From positions 1 through 64,000 of the forward strand of contig JAKLFB010000027.1 in the NCBI GenBank assembly GCA_022711435.1: a stretch of 64,000 nucleotides of DNA, given 5' to 3'. Shown in pieces: positions 17,723-26,928 of the stretch. This DNA is from Verrucomicrobiota bacterium (GTDB lineage: Bacteria; Verrucomicrobiota; Verrucomicrobiia; Limisphaerales; UBA1319). The translations under genes were made by a program, and so were the position numbers. Under the pieces are notes generated by a model, which was not told the DNA's origin, made no database searches, and was given only the letters and a program-made list of their open reading frames with translations. Position 1 is the first letter of the stretch, and each line of letters starts with the position of its first letter.

Positions 17723-18901
17723 ATGAGCAAACGACTCATCTTCTCCTCGGAATCGGTCGGCGAAGGCCACCCCGATAAAGTCTGCGACCTCATCTCGGAC
17801 TCGGTCCTCGACGCTTGCCTCGCCGATGACCCCCAAAGCCGGGTCGCGTGCGAGTGCTATGCCAAAAGCAATATCGTCGTCGTCGGCGGCGAGATCACCA
17901 CCCGCGCCCAGCCCGATTACAGCACGATCGTTCGAAGCGCGATCCGCGAGATCGGCTATGTCCACGAAGAGGACGTCTTCCACGCCGACAAGGTGTTCAT
18001 CATGAACGTGATCACTCGGCAAAGCCCCGATATCGCTCAGGGCGTCGACGCCCGCTCCGCCGTTGGCAAACAAACCGCCGAGCAAGGCGCCGGCGATCAG
18101 GGGCTGATGTTCGGTTACGCCTGCCAGGAAACCCCCGAGCTGATGCCCGCCCCCATCATGTTCGCCCACCGGCTCGGGCGCGAGCTCACCCGCATCCGCA
18201 AAGCCGGCGTCGTCCGCTGGCTGCGCCCCGACGCCAAAAGCCAGGTCTCCGTCGCCTATGAGGACGGCCAGCCCGTCCGCGTCACCAACGTCGTCGTCTC
18301 CACCCAGCACACCCCCGACGTCCGACACCGCACCATCCGCGACTTCATCGTCCGCGAGGTCATCCGAAAGGTCATCCCCGCCGACCTGCTCGATCGGAAG
18401 ACCGAGTTCTTCGTCAACCCCACTGGCCGGTTCGTGGTCGGCGGGCCCCAGGGCGATACCGGCCTCACCGGGCGAAAGATCATCGTCGACAGCTACGGCG
18501 GCATGGGCCGCCACGGCGGCGGCGCATTCAGCGGAAAAGATCCCTCCAAAGTCGATCGCAGCGCCGCCTACATGGGCCGCTATGTCGCCAAGAACATCGT
18601 CGCCGCCGGCCTCGCCTCCCGAGCCGAAATCCAGTTCGCCTATGCCATCGGCTATCCCGATCCCGTCTCCGTCTCCGTCGACACTTTCGGCACGGGCGTC
18701 GTCAGCGACGAAGCGATCGCCCGCGGCGTCCAGGAAGTCTTCAGCTTCAAGCCGGCCCGGATCATCAAGCAGTTGAATCTGCTTCGCCCGATCTTCGCCC
18801 GCACGACCAACTACGGCCATTTCGGCAAGACCCGCGACCTGGACGTGTTCACCTGGGAGAAAACCGACCGCGTCGATGATCTCCGCAAGGCCTGCCGTTA
18901 A
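17723..18901 (+). CDS. metK: S-adenosylmethionine synthetase
   Basis: A 392-aa enzyme that makes S-adenosylmethionine from methionine and ATP. The N-terminal SSESVGEGHPDKVCD, the central GAGDQGLMFGYA loop and the GGGAFSGKDPSKVDRSAAY hexapeptide region are all intact. The first in-frame codon at 17651 (TTG) would add 24 non-conserved residues; the ATG at 17723 gives the family's usual start. It lies 36 nt upstream of ahcY, so the two steps on either side of methyl transfer are made together. Confidence 0.97.
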   Translation: MSKRLIFSSESVGEGHPDKVCDLISDSVLDACLADDPQSRVACECYAKSNIVVVGGEITTRAQPDYSTIVRSAIREIGYVHEEDVFHADKVFIMNVITRQSPDIAQGVDARSAVGKQTAEQGAGDQGLMFGYACQETPELMPAPIMFAHRLGRELTRIRKAGVVRWLRPDAKSQVSVAYEDGQPVRVTNVVVSTQHTPDVRHRTIRDFIVREVIRKVIPADLLDRKTEFFVNPTGRFVVGGPQGDTGLTGRKIIVDSYGGMGRHGGGAFSGKDPSKVDRSAAYMGRYVAKNIVAAGLASRAEIQFAYAIGYPDPVSVSVDTFGTGVVSDEAIARGVQEVFSFKPARIIKQLNLLRPIFARTTNYGHFGKTRDLDVFTWEKTDRVDDLRKACR

Positions 18902-18937
18902 CGCCGGCCAACCATCACCCACCCATCTACATCAGCC

Positions 18938-20371
18938 ATGAACGCAACCACCCAGAAAAACAGAGCCCCGGCCGATTACTCCGTCCGCGACATCAAGCTG
19001 GCCGAGTGGGGCCGAAAAGAGATCGCTGTCGCCGAACACGAGATGCCCGGGCTCATGGCCGTCCGCACTCGGTACGCCCCTTCCCGCCCGCTCGAGGGCG
19101 TCCGCATCACCGGCTCGCTCCACATGACGATCCAGACGGCCGTCCTCATCGAGACGCTGCACGAGCTCGGCGCCTCGGTCCGCTGGGCCAGCTGCAACAT
19201 CTTCTCGACCCAGGACCACGCCGCCGCCGCCATCGCAGCCCGCGGCATCCCCGTGTTCGCCTGGAAAGGCGAAACCCTTGAGGATTACTGGCAATACACC
19301 TACCAGGCGATCAGCCACCCCGGCCAGAAAGGCCCCCAGCTCGTCGTCGATGACGGCGGCGACGCCACGCTCCTCATCCATAAAGGCTACGAGCTCGAGG
19401 AAGGCAGCGACTGGATCCGCACCCCGTCCGCCAGCAAGGAGGAACAGGTCATCAAGGACCTTCTCCAGAATATCCACCGCGATAATCCTTATCGCTGGCA
19501 TGAGATCGTCAAGGAATGGCGCGGCGTCTCCGAAGAGACCACCACCGGCGTCCACCGGCTCTACAAGATGATGGAGGATGGCCGGCTTCTCGTCCCCGCC
19601 ATCAATGTCAATGACTCGGTCACCAAGTCCAAATTCGACAACCTCTACGGATGCCGCGAATCCCTCGCCGACGGTCTCAAGCGCGCCACCGGCGTCATGA
19701 TCGCCGGCAAGGTCGCCGTCGTCTGCGGCTACGGCGACGTCGGGAAAGGCTCTGCCCATTCGCTGCGCGGCTTCGGCGCCCGCGTGATCGTCACCGAGGT
19801 CGATCCCATCAACGCCCTCCAGGCCGCCATGGAGGGCTTCGAGGTCACCACCATCGAGGAAACCCTCGGCCTTGCCGACGTCTACGTCACCTGCACCGGC
19901 AACTGCGAAGTCATCACCCTCGAGCACATCCTCCAGATGAAGGATCAGGCGATCGTCTGCAACATCGGCCATTTCGACAACGAGATCCAGGTCGATCGCC
20001 TCAACGCCGCCCCCGGTGTCCGCAAGCTCAACATCAAACCCCAGGTCGATCAATACACCCTCCCCGATAACCGCCAAATCTACCTCCTCGCCGAAGGACG
20101 CCTCGTCAACCTCGGCTGCGCCGCCGGACACCCCAGCTTCGTGATGTCGAATTCCTTCTCCAACCAGGTCATGGCTCAGCTGGACCTCTGGAACAATCGC
20201 GCCTCCTATTCCCCCGGCGTCTACCGCCTCCCGAAAAAATTGGACGAGGAAGTCGCCCGCCTTCACCTCGAGCGCATCGGCGTCAAGCTCACCCGCCTCA
20301 GCCCCAAACAGGCTGCATACCTCGGCGTCCCTGTCGATGGCCCCTACAAATCGGAACACTATCGTTACTGA
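18938..20371 (+). CDS. ahcY: S-adenosylhomocysteine hydrolase
   Basis: A 477-aa cytoplasmic enzyme that splits S-adenosylhomocysteine into adenosine and homocysteine, removing the inhibitor left by methyltransferases. Signatures are GSLHMTIQTAVLIETL, RWASCNIFSTQDHAAAAI, NVNDSVTKSKFDNLYGCRES and the NAD-binding stretch GKVAVVCGYGDVGKGSAHSL. The C-terminus KSEHYRY is the conserved KPDHYRY-type tail that completes the NAD site of the partner subunit. It is co-directional with metK and overlaps the start of the phospholipase gene by 35 nt. Confidence 0.97.
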   Translation: MNATTQKNRAPADYSVRDIKLAEWGRKEIAVAEHEMPGLMAVRTRYAPSRPLEGVRITGSLHMTIQTAVLIETLHELGASVRWASCNIFSTQDHAAAAIAARGIPVFAWKGETLEDYWQYTYQAISHPGQKGPQLVVDDGGDATLLIHKGYELEEGSDWIRTPSASKEEQVIKDLLQNIHRDNPYRWHEIVKEWRGVSEETTTGVHRLYKMMEDGRLLVPAINVNDSVTKSKFDNLYGCRESLADGLKRATGVMIAGKVAVVCGYGDVGKGSAHSLRGFGARVIVTEVDPINALQAAMEGFEVTTIEETLGLADVYVTCTGNCEVITLEHILQMKDQAIVCNIGHFDNEIQVDRLNAAPGVRKLNIKPQVDQYTLPDNRQIYLLAEGRLVNLGCAAGHPSFVMSNSFSNQVMAQLDLWNNRASYSPGVYRLPKKLDEEVARLHLERIGVKLTRLSPKQAAYLGVPVDGPYKSEHYRY

Positions 20372-21281
20372 GCGCCTCAATACCCTGAGGCTCAGCCTCC
20401 TGATGTGCAGCATGATCGCCTCGGCGAACATGCCCGCCCAGGATTTTGCCTCGGGGGATTCCTTGCTTGCCGACCCAGACAAGACACCTCCAGCCGCCAT
20501 CCCCAATCCAGCCATCCCCACGCCTCCGCCCGAAGCCAGCCCCGACCCTCAGCAGTTCTTCAAAGACCACTTCTTCGGCTACGAACCGTTCTATTTCATC
20601 GCAGGACCCGAGTCGCCCAACGCCCGATTCCAAATCAGCCTCCGCTACCAGTTGCTCAATAATGAAGGATCCCTTGCCCACCATGTCCCTCCATTGAAGG
20701 GCCTCAACCTCGCCTACACCCAAACGTCGCTCTGGGACTGGAATGCGGCATCCAAACCTTTCTTCGATAGCAGCTACATGCCCGAGCTGATGTTCCTTTG
20801 GCCGCGCGTGGATCGAGGCCGCTGGAGCCCTCGCGTCCGCCTGGACCTCCAAACCGCTTTCCTCCACGAATCCAACGGAAAGTCCGGCCTCGACTCCCGC
20901 AGCCTCAACATGCTCTACCTCCGCCCCACCCTCACCCTTGGAAACCAGGATCGATTCCATCTCACTCTCTCGCCGCGCCTCGGGTGCTACGTGGGCGGGC
21001 TCGTGGATAATCCGGATCTCCCCGACTATCGCGGCTATGCCGACCTCCGCGCTTCTGCTGGCTGGACGCGCAGCATCCAATTGGCGGCCACGGCCCGTCT
21101 CGGGGATAGCTTCGACCGCGGCAGCCTCCAGTTGGACCTCACCTACCCGCTGTCCGAATTGTTCTCCGGCAGCCTCAGCATCTTCCTCCACGCCCAATAC
21201 TTCACTGGCTATGGCGAAAGCTTCCTCCTCTATAACCAGACCAGCGACGCATTCCGCGTCGGATTCAGCATCTACCGATAA
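20337..21281 (+). CDS. pldA: Outer-membrane phospholipase A (OMPLA)
   Basis: A 314-aa outer-membrane beta-barrel phospholipase. The catalytic motif FLHESNG (His177, Ser179) matches the YQHxSNG of PldA; EPFYFIAG starts the barrel and GYGESFLLYN near the end matches the calcium-site strand. The enzyme hydrolyses phospholipids that leak into the outer leaflet. An N-terminal secretion signal (TLRLSLLMCSMIASANMPAQ) is followed by a Pro-rich spacer. The start at 20337 lies inside the end of ahcY; an ATG at 20403 would shorten the signal peptide. The link to ahcY is probably only transcriptional. It proves a diderm envelope. Confidence 0.88.
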   Translation: MAPTNRNTIVTERLNTLRLSLLMCSMIASANMPAQDFASGDSLLADPDKTPPAAIPNPAIPTPPPEASPDPQQFFKDHFFGYEPFYFIAGPESPNARFQISLRYQLLNNEGSLAHHVPPLKGLNLAYTQTSLWDWNAASKPFFDSSYMPELMFLWPRVDRGRWSPRVRLDLQTAFLHESNGKSGLDSRSLNMLYLRPTLTLGNQDRFHLTLSPRLGCYVGGLVDNPDLPDYRGYADLRASAGWTRSIQLAATARLGDSFDRGSLQLDLTYPLSELFSGSLSIFLHAQYFTGYGESFLLYNQTSDAFRVGFSIYR

Positions 21282-21286
21282 TCCCC

Positions 21287-21661
21287 CTACCGGCTCCCCT
21301 TCGATAGCTCGTGCCCGGAAACCGAGCACTTCGGCGCCTCGCCCACGGTCGTCACCGAATAGGTCCCACCCCCAGGACACTTCACATCGGTGTTGATCAA
21401 TCCCTGGATCTGCTTGTCCGCACCGCCCGAGATGTCCGTGATCTGCACAGCGTCATCCGGCCCCTTCTTCTCCTCGAGCGACCAAAGCTGGATCGCACCC
21501 TCGATCTTCTGCAGGGTCGCAATGCACGCGTTCTTCTGAGCCGTGGTGATGTTCTTCCGAACGTTCTGAATCAGCGTGGCGGCCAGAATGCCGATGATGG
21601 CCACCACGATCATGATCTCCACCAGCGTGAATCCCGATTGCCGCTTGATCTTAATGCGCAT
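21287..21661 (-). CDS. Type II secretion/type IV pilin-like protein (short pseudopilin)
   Basis: A 124-aa pseudopilin with the sequence GFTLVEIMIVVAIIGILAATL directly after a short basic leader (MRIKIKRQS). It is cut after the Gly by prepilin peptidase. The small C-terminal domain has two Cys (VKCPGG, PKCSVSG) that could form a disulphide. Small size and lone position distinguish it from the big DUF1559-like members at 11327 and 61827. It is convergent with pldA, 5 nt apart. It probably forms part of a pseudopilus or pilus fibre in the envelope. Confidence 0.85.
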   Translation of the reverse strand: MRIKIKRQSGFTLVEIMIVVAIIGILAATLIQNVRKNITTAQKNACIATLQKIEGAIQLWSLEEKKGPDDAVQITDISGGADKQIQGLINTDVKCPGGGTYSVTTVGEAPKCSVSGHELSKGSR

Positions 21662-21701
21662 ACTCCGATCCTATCGCTCAGCCCAATCCTCGTCGATCTA
21701 G

Positions 21702-21726
21702 AAAAAAGCCCGGGCCGGCCAGCCCG
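21702..21726 (-). terminator. Weak rho-independent terminator candidate
   Basis: On the minus strand a CGGGC/GCCCG stem with a 6-nt loop (21726-21711) is followed, after GCC, by six T. It lies downstream of the minus-strand oxidoreductase gene that ends at 21781. The stem is short, so this is tentative. Confidence 0.4.
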
Positions 21727-21780
21727 TTCCTTCTTCAACACCAGCCGGCGCCCGGAGTTGCCGCCTGCCCCCGCCCCAGC

Positions 21781-23223
21781 TCAAACCTGCTCCGGAACAA
21801 CAAACGGATCGCGATACTCGCGACGCAGCAACCGGTTCGCCTCCGCGTTCCCGACAAATCTCTCGGTCTTGGGATCCATCCTCAAGAACAGCCCCATCGT
21901 GGGCAAAAACGCCTCGAGATCGACCTCGTTCGCCTGCAAGTGCTCATACGCCCGTTCGCACGCCTCCATCGCATCCGAGTCCGCTTGCACCAAATCCCGC
22001 ACCTCCTCCGGCGCCACCTGCTTGCCCAGCCGATACGAGATGTTGCCGGTGTGGCACAGCGCGCTCGACAGGTGCCCCTGCTCGATGTCCGCGTTCAGTC
22101 CCTCCCATTTCCGGCTGCGGACCGCCTGGATGAAATTCTCGAAATGGTTGCCCTCGCCTTCGAATGTTCGAATCAGCTTGCCGTCCAGGTCGTAGGCCGC
22201 CGAGTTCGCGTATCCAGGGATCACCAAGTAGCCCTTTTCGCAATGCACCACCACCCCAATGCTGGCCCCCAGGTAGCTGTCCATCTTCTCGATCCCCCTG
22301 CTCCCCGGCAGCCCGCGCACCTCGAACACGAGCTGCACGTCGCCGAAATCGTGAAATACGATCTGCGTGTTCGGCGTCTCCCCGTCATCAACGTAGCCGA
22401 ACCGCCCCCCGACACTGAACACTCTCGATGACAATCGATCCACCCCCAGCGCCCACCGCCCCAGATCCATCTGGTGGATCCCCTGGTTCCCCAAATCCCC
22501 GCAGCCCGTCGGCCATACCCAATGCCAGTCGTAATGCAGGTTCTTCCGGCGCAGCGGCCCCATGGGCGCCGGCCCCGTCCACAAATTGTAGTCCACCGAC
22601 ACCGGCACCGGCTGCGCACCCTCCGTCTTGCCGATGCTCGCCCGGCGCTTGTAGCAAAGCCCTCGCGCCAGCCTCGCCTTCCCCAAACCGCCGCTCCGGA
22701 CGAACTGAACCCCCTCATACACGCCTGGATTCGATCGGCACTGCGTCCCCGTCTGCACAATCCGCTTGTACTTTCGGGCCGCCTGAACCACCTGGCGCCC
22801 CTCCCACACGTTGTGCGATACCGGCTTCTCGACGTAGACATCTTTCCCCGCCTGGCACGCCCACACCGATATCAGCGAGTGCCAATGGTTCGGTGAGGCG
22901 GTGCTGATGGCGTCGATCTCCGGATTCTCGAGCAGCTTCCGCACATCCGTGTAGGTCGCCACGGCCGACCCCCCCTTGCCAAGCTGTGCCGCCTCCCGCG
23001 CCAACACATCCCGGTCCACGTCGCACAAGGCCGCCAGCCGCACCCCCTTCAATCCCCGAAAACTCGCGATGTGCCCCCGGCCCTGGGAGTTGAATCCCAC
23101 CACAGCCACCCGGACGTCATCGTTGGCGCCGATGACTCGCGCCCATGTCCGAGTCGGCAGGCTCGCCGAAGCCGCCAATGCCAACGAGCTCTTCAGAAAA
23201 CTGCGCCGCGTAATCGTGTTCAT
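21781..23223 (-). CDS. Gfo/Idh/MocA-family oxidoreductase with Tat signal
   Basis: A 480-aa NAD(P)-dependent oxidoreductase exported by the Tat path. The N-terminus has RRSFLKSSLALAASASLP (twin-arginine), then the dinucleotide fold VRVAVVGFNSQGRGHI, LAALCDVDRDVL and the conserved EKPVSHNVWEGRQVVQAAR. The C-terminal sheet domain has GDLGNQGIHQMDLGRW. Such periplasmic Gfo/Idh proteins are very common in Verrucomicrobia and Planctomycetes and are thought to act on sugars or cyclitols. The frame begins at 23289, but the ATG at 23223 gives the Tat signal right at the N-terminus and clears the downstream part of the neighbouring gene. It lies 52 nt after the PmoA-like gene, probably as one transcript. 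Confidence 0.88.
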   Translation of the reverse strand: MNTITRRSFLKSSLALAASASLPTRTWARVIGANDDVRVAVVGFNSQGRGHIASFRGLKGVRLAALCDVDRDVLAREAAQLGKGGSAVATYTDVRKLLENPEIDAISTASPNHWHSLISVWACQAGKDVYVEKPVSHNVWEGRQVVQAARKYKRIVQTGTQCRSNPGVYEGVQFVRSGGLGKARLARGLCYKRRASIGKTEGAQPVPVSVDYNLWTGPAPMGPLRRKNLHYDWHWVWPTGCGDLGNQGIHQMDLGRWALGVDRLSSRVFSVGGRFGYVDDGETPNTQIVFHDFGDVQLVFEVRGLPGSRGIEKMDSYLGASIGVVVHCEKGYLVIPGYANSAAYDLDGKLIRTFEGEGNHFENFIQAVRSRKWEGLNADIEQGHLSSALCHTGNISYRLGKQVAPEEVRDLVQADSDAMEACERAYEHLQANEVDLEAFLPTMGLFLRMDPKTERFVGNAEANRLLRREYRDPFVVPEQV

Positions 23224-23275
23224 TCTCCCAATCCCCTTTCCATTCGCTGCCATGCCGAGATTGCCTCCGAGACGG

Positions 23276-24265
23276 TCATCGGGCCGCACTCGCCCCTGCG
23301 TATTCCCGATACCGCTCCGCCACCCGCGCCTGCTTCTCGTCCCCCAATGTGAACAGGAAACGATACCGGAATGTCACGCTCTGGCCCGCCGGCACCTTCA
23401 GGTCGCCCGCCCCCGCCGGCTTCTTCTCGAAATCGTGAATCCCAAATGGATTCACCGCAAACAGCCCGTAATCGCGCACATGCCACCAGGTCGGATGCCG
23501 CGGGTTCCGGGGATGGTCGAACACGGCCACACCCACTGTCTTCCCCTGGACCGGACCGTAATAGTAGCACCAGGCGGCACGCTTGCCCCACGTCTGGCCG
23601 TCCCGCACGCCCTCGCTGTTCACAATGTTCCCCTTGCCCACCGCCCCCTTCAGACGCATGGTCTCTGCCAGCCGAATCGCCATCGACCCCTCCTTGGTGT
23701 CCCCAAACGTCAGGTCCCCCTGCGACGCGTGCATCACGATCTCGAAATCGATGATTCGATCCGCACCGTCCGCCCGAATCGTCATCGTCCGATCCTCCGT
23801 GCACACCAGCTTGCCATCCGGCCCCACCCAGTCGTTCCGGGTGCCGATCACCCCCGCCGCATCCCCCGACTTGATCGTCGTGAACTCCCGATGCACGATC
23901 CGCCCTTTCCCCGCACCGTCCGCCCAGAAATCCACGCCGTTCACGGCGCCGTGCGTGAACCAGAGCGACTTGTGGTGCGGGTGATCCCGGGCTTCGTCCG
24001 GCGCTTCCTTCATCGGCCAGTTCCTCGTCATGGGCAGTCCGCCCGGACCCAGAACAGGATAGAAATACGGCCGCGGCACGTCCCGATACCAATACTCGGT
24101 GAAGGCGCGCCCCCCCACCTCAACCTGCAGCGTCGTGCCGGATTCGCGAATCTGCACGCCATCCGCCGCTCGAGCAGGATCCGCAGCAATCCCCGCCAGC
24201 ATTCCCACGCACACAGCCAGCGTCAATCCGCCGGCCCAACGGGCATATCTCGATTCCTGGAACAT
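23276..24265 (-). CDS. PmoA-like (DUF6807) exported protein
   Basis: A 329-aa protein with a signal peptide (WAGGLTLAVCVGMLAGIAADPARA), found widely as 'PmoA family protein' but unrelated to methane monooxygenase. Signatures are YFYPVLGPGGLPMTRNWPM, DHPHHKSLWFTHGAVNG and HPTWWHVRDYGLFAVNPFG. The function is not established; it is typically found beside oxidoreductases and sugar-related genes in Planctomycetes and Verrucomicrobia, as here. The His-rich HPHHK cluster could be a binding or catalytic site. The start at 24265 yields a complete signal peptide. Confidence 0.8.
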   Translation of the reverse strand: MFQESRYARWAGGLTLAVCVGMLAGIAADPARAADGVQIRESGTTLQVEVGGRAFTEYWYRDVPRPYFYPVLGPGGLPMTRNWPMKEAPDEARDHPHHKSLWFTHGAVNGVDFWADGAGKGRIVHREFTTIKSGDAAGVIGTRNDWVGPDGKLVCTEDRTMTIRADGADRIIDFEIVMHASQGDLTFGDTKEGSMAIRLAETMRLKGAVGKGNIVNSEGVRDGQTWGKRAAWCYYYGPVQGKTVGVAVFDHPRNPRHPTWWHVRDYGLFAVNPFGIHDFEKKPAGAGDLKVPAGQSVTFRYRFLFTLGDEKQARVAERYREYAGASAAR

Positions 24266-24363
24266 GATTCAAACCTAGATGTTCCGACGGATCACGGTCA
24301 ATAAAATTCAAAACACGGGCCGTTTGGGTTTGCCGCCTGGCCTTAAAACCGGTTCAATCGGAC

Positions 24364-25674
24364 GTGGACGAAGCCGCCTCCACTCGCATGAAAGACCGCC
24401 CGCTTCACGCAGGATCCGCCCTCGCCCGGCGCCTGGCCGATCCGCCCATCTCCTGGCTGATGCAGCGTGCGCTCGATCAGCCAAGCCTCATCTCGCTCGC
24501 CGCCGGATTCACGGATGCCGAATCGTTGCCCATCGATGACGTCCGCTCTCTGGCCAGCCAGTTGCTCCGCTCTCCCGCCTCCGGCCGGCCAGCCCTCCAA
24601 TACGGCTCCACCCCCGGAGACCCCGATCTCCGACGCCTGACCGCCCAGCGCCTCCGTCGCCTCGACGCAGCCCTCGCCGCACCCGAGTCGGTCTATGACC
24701 CCAACCGCCTCCTGATCACCCATGGCTCTCAGCAGATGCTCTCCATGGCCGCCCAATGCCTGTGCGATCCCGGCGATATCGTCCTGGTCGAAGACCCCAC
24801 CTACTTCGTCTTCCTCGGCCTGGCCCAGGCCCTCGATATCCGCTGCCTCGGCATCCGCCTCACCCCTCATGGACTCGATCCCGCCCACCTCGACCAAGTC
24901 CTCCGCCGGCTCCACCGCTCCGGCGAACTCCCCCGGGTCAAGTGGGTCTATTCCATCGGCTATTACCAAAACCCAACCGGCGCCACCCTCGCCTTCGCGG
25001 CCAAATCCGAGGCCCTTCAACTCCTCCGCCATCACGAGCGCAAAGCCGGCCATCCGCTCTTCTGGCTCGAAGACGCCGCGTATCGCGAAATGCGCTTCAC
25101 GGGCGAGGATGTCCCGTCTTCCATCGCCGTTCCCGGCGCTGCCGATCGCGTGATCTATGTCGGCACTTACACCAAACCCTTCGCCACCGGCTTGCGGGTC
25201 GGCTTCGGCCTCCTCCCTCCATCGATCTACCCCGCTTTCCGCCACTGGAAAGGCCATTGCGATTTCGGCACCGCCACCTTCCTCCAGGCGCTCTTGCGCG
25301 ACGCCATCGCCTCCGGCCGCTACGACCGCCACCTGCCCCGCCTCCAGGCCCGCTACGCCGCCAAAGCCCGCGCCGCAACCAGCGCCCTGCGCGCTTGCGT
25401 CCCCCCCGCCATCCGTTACGCCGAACCGCAGGGCGGCATGTACCTCTGGCTGCGCCTCCCTCCTTCATCGAGCACCAGCCGGCGTTCCCGCATCTTCCGC
25501 GACGCGCTTGCCCAAGGCGTCCTTTATGTGCCCGGAGACCTCTGCTACGCCGACGATCCGTCGCGCCGCCGCCCCCGGCATGAAATCCGCCTCAGCTATG
25601 GCAACGCCACCGAACAGGAGATCCGCGAGGGTGTCGCCCGATTGGGCAAAGTGTTCCAGAAGGCATTGGCTTGA
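24364..25674 (+). CDS. PLP-dependent aminotransferase (class I/II, 2-aminoadipate aminotransferase-like)
   Basis: A 436-aa fold-type I aminotransferase of the MocR/LysN group without the GntR domain. It shows ISLAAGFTDAESLP and LQYGSTPGDPDLRRL near the N-terminus, ITHGSQQMLSMAAQCLCDPG, YYQNPTGATLAF (Asn and Pro of the PLP site), WLEDAAYREMRF, YVGTYTKPFATGLRVGF with the Schiff-base lysine, and the final RLSYGNATEQEIREG. It should transfer the amino group of an amino acid such as a lysine-pathway or branched-chain intermediate to a 2-oxoacid; the exact substrate cannot be read. The neighbour on the other strand is aspartate kinase, first enzyme of lysine/threonine synthesis. An ATG at 24388 is an alternative start. 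Confidence 0.85.
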   Translation: MDEAASTRMKDRPLHAGSALARRLADPPISWLMQRALDQPSLISLAAGFTDAESLPIDDVRSLASQLLRSPASGRPALQYGSTPGDPDLRRLTAQRLRRLDAALAAPESVYDPNRLLITHGSQQMLSMAAQCLCDPGDIVLVEDPTYFVFLGLAQALDIRCLGIRLTPHGLDPAHLDQVLRRLHRSGELPRVKWVYSIGYYQNPTGATLAFAAKSEALQLLRHHERKAGHPLFWLEDAAYREMRFTGEDVPSSIAVPGAADRVIYVGTYTKPFATGLRVGFGLLPPSIYPAFRHWKGHCDFGTATFLQALLRDAIASGRYDRHLPRLQARYAAKARAATSALRACVPPAIRYAEPQGGMYLWLRLPPSSSTSRRSRIFRDALAQGVLYVPGDLCYADDPSRRRPRHEIRLSYGNATEQEIREGVARLGKVFQKALA

Positions 25675-25707
25675 GCCGCGGACGCTTCGCCGCATCCGGC
25701 CCTCGGG

Positions 25708-26928
25708 TCACTTGGACAGGAACTCCGCGTGGATGGCTCGCAGCGCCGCCTCGCCCTTGGCCAGCTCCACCACCACCGAGATCTTGATCTCGCTGGTCGA
25801 TATCATCTCGATGTTGATACCGTTTTGGGCCAGGGTGTCGAACATCTTCGCCGCCACACCCGGCTGGCTGCGCATCCCCACCCCCACGATCGAAAGCTTC
25901 CCGATCTTCTCGTCCGCCAGCACGTCCCGGAACCCGACCTCGGACCGCAATCCATCGATCACCTTCCGCGCCTTCAGCAGGTCCGCCTTGTCCACCGTGA
26001 ACGACAGGTCCGTCGCCGGCGGCTGCGTCCCGTGGCTGATGTTCTGCACGATCATGTCCACGTTGATCGCGCCGTCCGCCAGCGCCTTGAATACTCGGGC
26101 CGCCATCCCCGGACGATCCGGCACTCCGATCAGGGTGATCTTCGCCTGATTCCTGTCGAGCGTCACCCCCCGAATCACGACCCCTTCCATGCTCTTGGTT
26201 TCCTCTTTCACGATGGTTCCAGGATTGTCGTTGAGACTTGACCGCACTTCGAACACCACGCCGAATTTCTTCGCAAATTCCACCGAGCGCGACTGCATCA
26301 CCTTCGCCCCCAGGCTCGCCAGCTCGAGCATCTCGTCATAGGATATCTCCGCCAGCTTTCGCGCATCCGGCGCCAGCCGCGGATCCGCCGTATACACCCC
26401 GTCCACATCCGTGTAAATCTGGCACAAATCCGCCTTCAGCGCCGCCGCCAGCGCAATCGCCGTCAGATCCGATCCCCCGCGGCCCAGGGTCGTGATCTGC
26501 CCCTGCGGCGTTTGCCCCTGAAATCCCGCCACAATCACGACGCTCCCCCCATCCAGCAGCTCGTGCACCGCTTTCGGCGTGATGTTCATGATCTTCGCCT
26601 TCGTGTGCACGCCGTCCGTCGTGATCCCCGCCTGCGCACCCGTCAGCGATATCGCCGGCACCCCCAGCGCATGCATCGCCATCGCCGTCAACGCGATCGT
26701 CGTCTGCTCCCCCGTCGCCAGCAGCATGTCCATCTCCCGCTCGTTCGGCAGCGGCATGATCTCCTTCGCCAGCTTGATCAGCGAGTCCGTCACCCCGCTC
26801 ATCGCGGAAACGACCACCACCAGCTGATCCCCCCGCTGCCGATACCCCGCCACCCGCGCGGCAACATGCCGGATCCGTTCGGTGTTCGCCACCGACGTTC
26901 CGCCGTATTTTTGCACAATCAGCGCCAT
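25708..26928 (-). CDS. lysC: Aspartate kinase
   Basis: A 406-aa cytoplasmic kinase that phosphorylates aspartate, the entry to lysine, methionine and threonine. It shows the N-terminal KYGGTSVANTERI (ATP/aspartate site), VVVVSAMSGVTDSL, GFQGQTPQGQITTLGRGGSD and DVDGVYTADPRL, followed by two ACT domains (VRGVTLDRNQAKITLIGVPD and LSIVGVGMRSQPGVAAKMF) that bind feedback inhibitors. Length and order match the monofunctional form. The gene ends 33 nt from the convergent aminotransferase gene. Confidence 0.96.
   Translation of the reverse strand: MALIVQKYGGTSVANTERIRHVAARVAGYRQRGDQLVVVVSAMSGVTDSLIKLAKEIMPLPNEREMDMLLATGEQTTIALTAMAMHALGVPAISLTGAQAGITTDGVHTKAKIMNITPKAVHELLDGGSVVIVAGFQGQTPQGQITTLGRGGSDLTAIALAAALKADLCQIYTDVDGVYTADPRLAPDARKLAEISYDEMLELASLGAKVMQSRSVEFAKKFGVVFEVRSSLNDNPGTIVKEETKSMEGVVIRGVTLDRNQAKITLIGVPDRPGMAARVFKALADGAINVDMIVQNISHGTQPPATDLSFTVDKADLLKARKVIDGLRSEVGFRDVLADEKIGKLSIVGVGMRSQPGVAAKMFDTLAQNGINIEMISTSEIKISVVVELAKGEAALRAIHAEFLSK

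Noticed and set aside
18932..20521. 529-codon antisense frame across ahcY
   Set aside because: Same compositional artefact; the plus strand encodes an intact ahcY.
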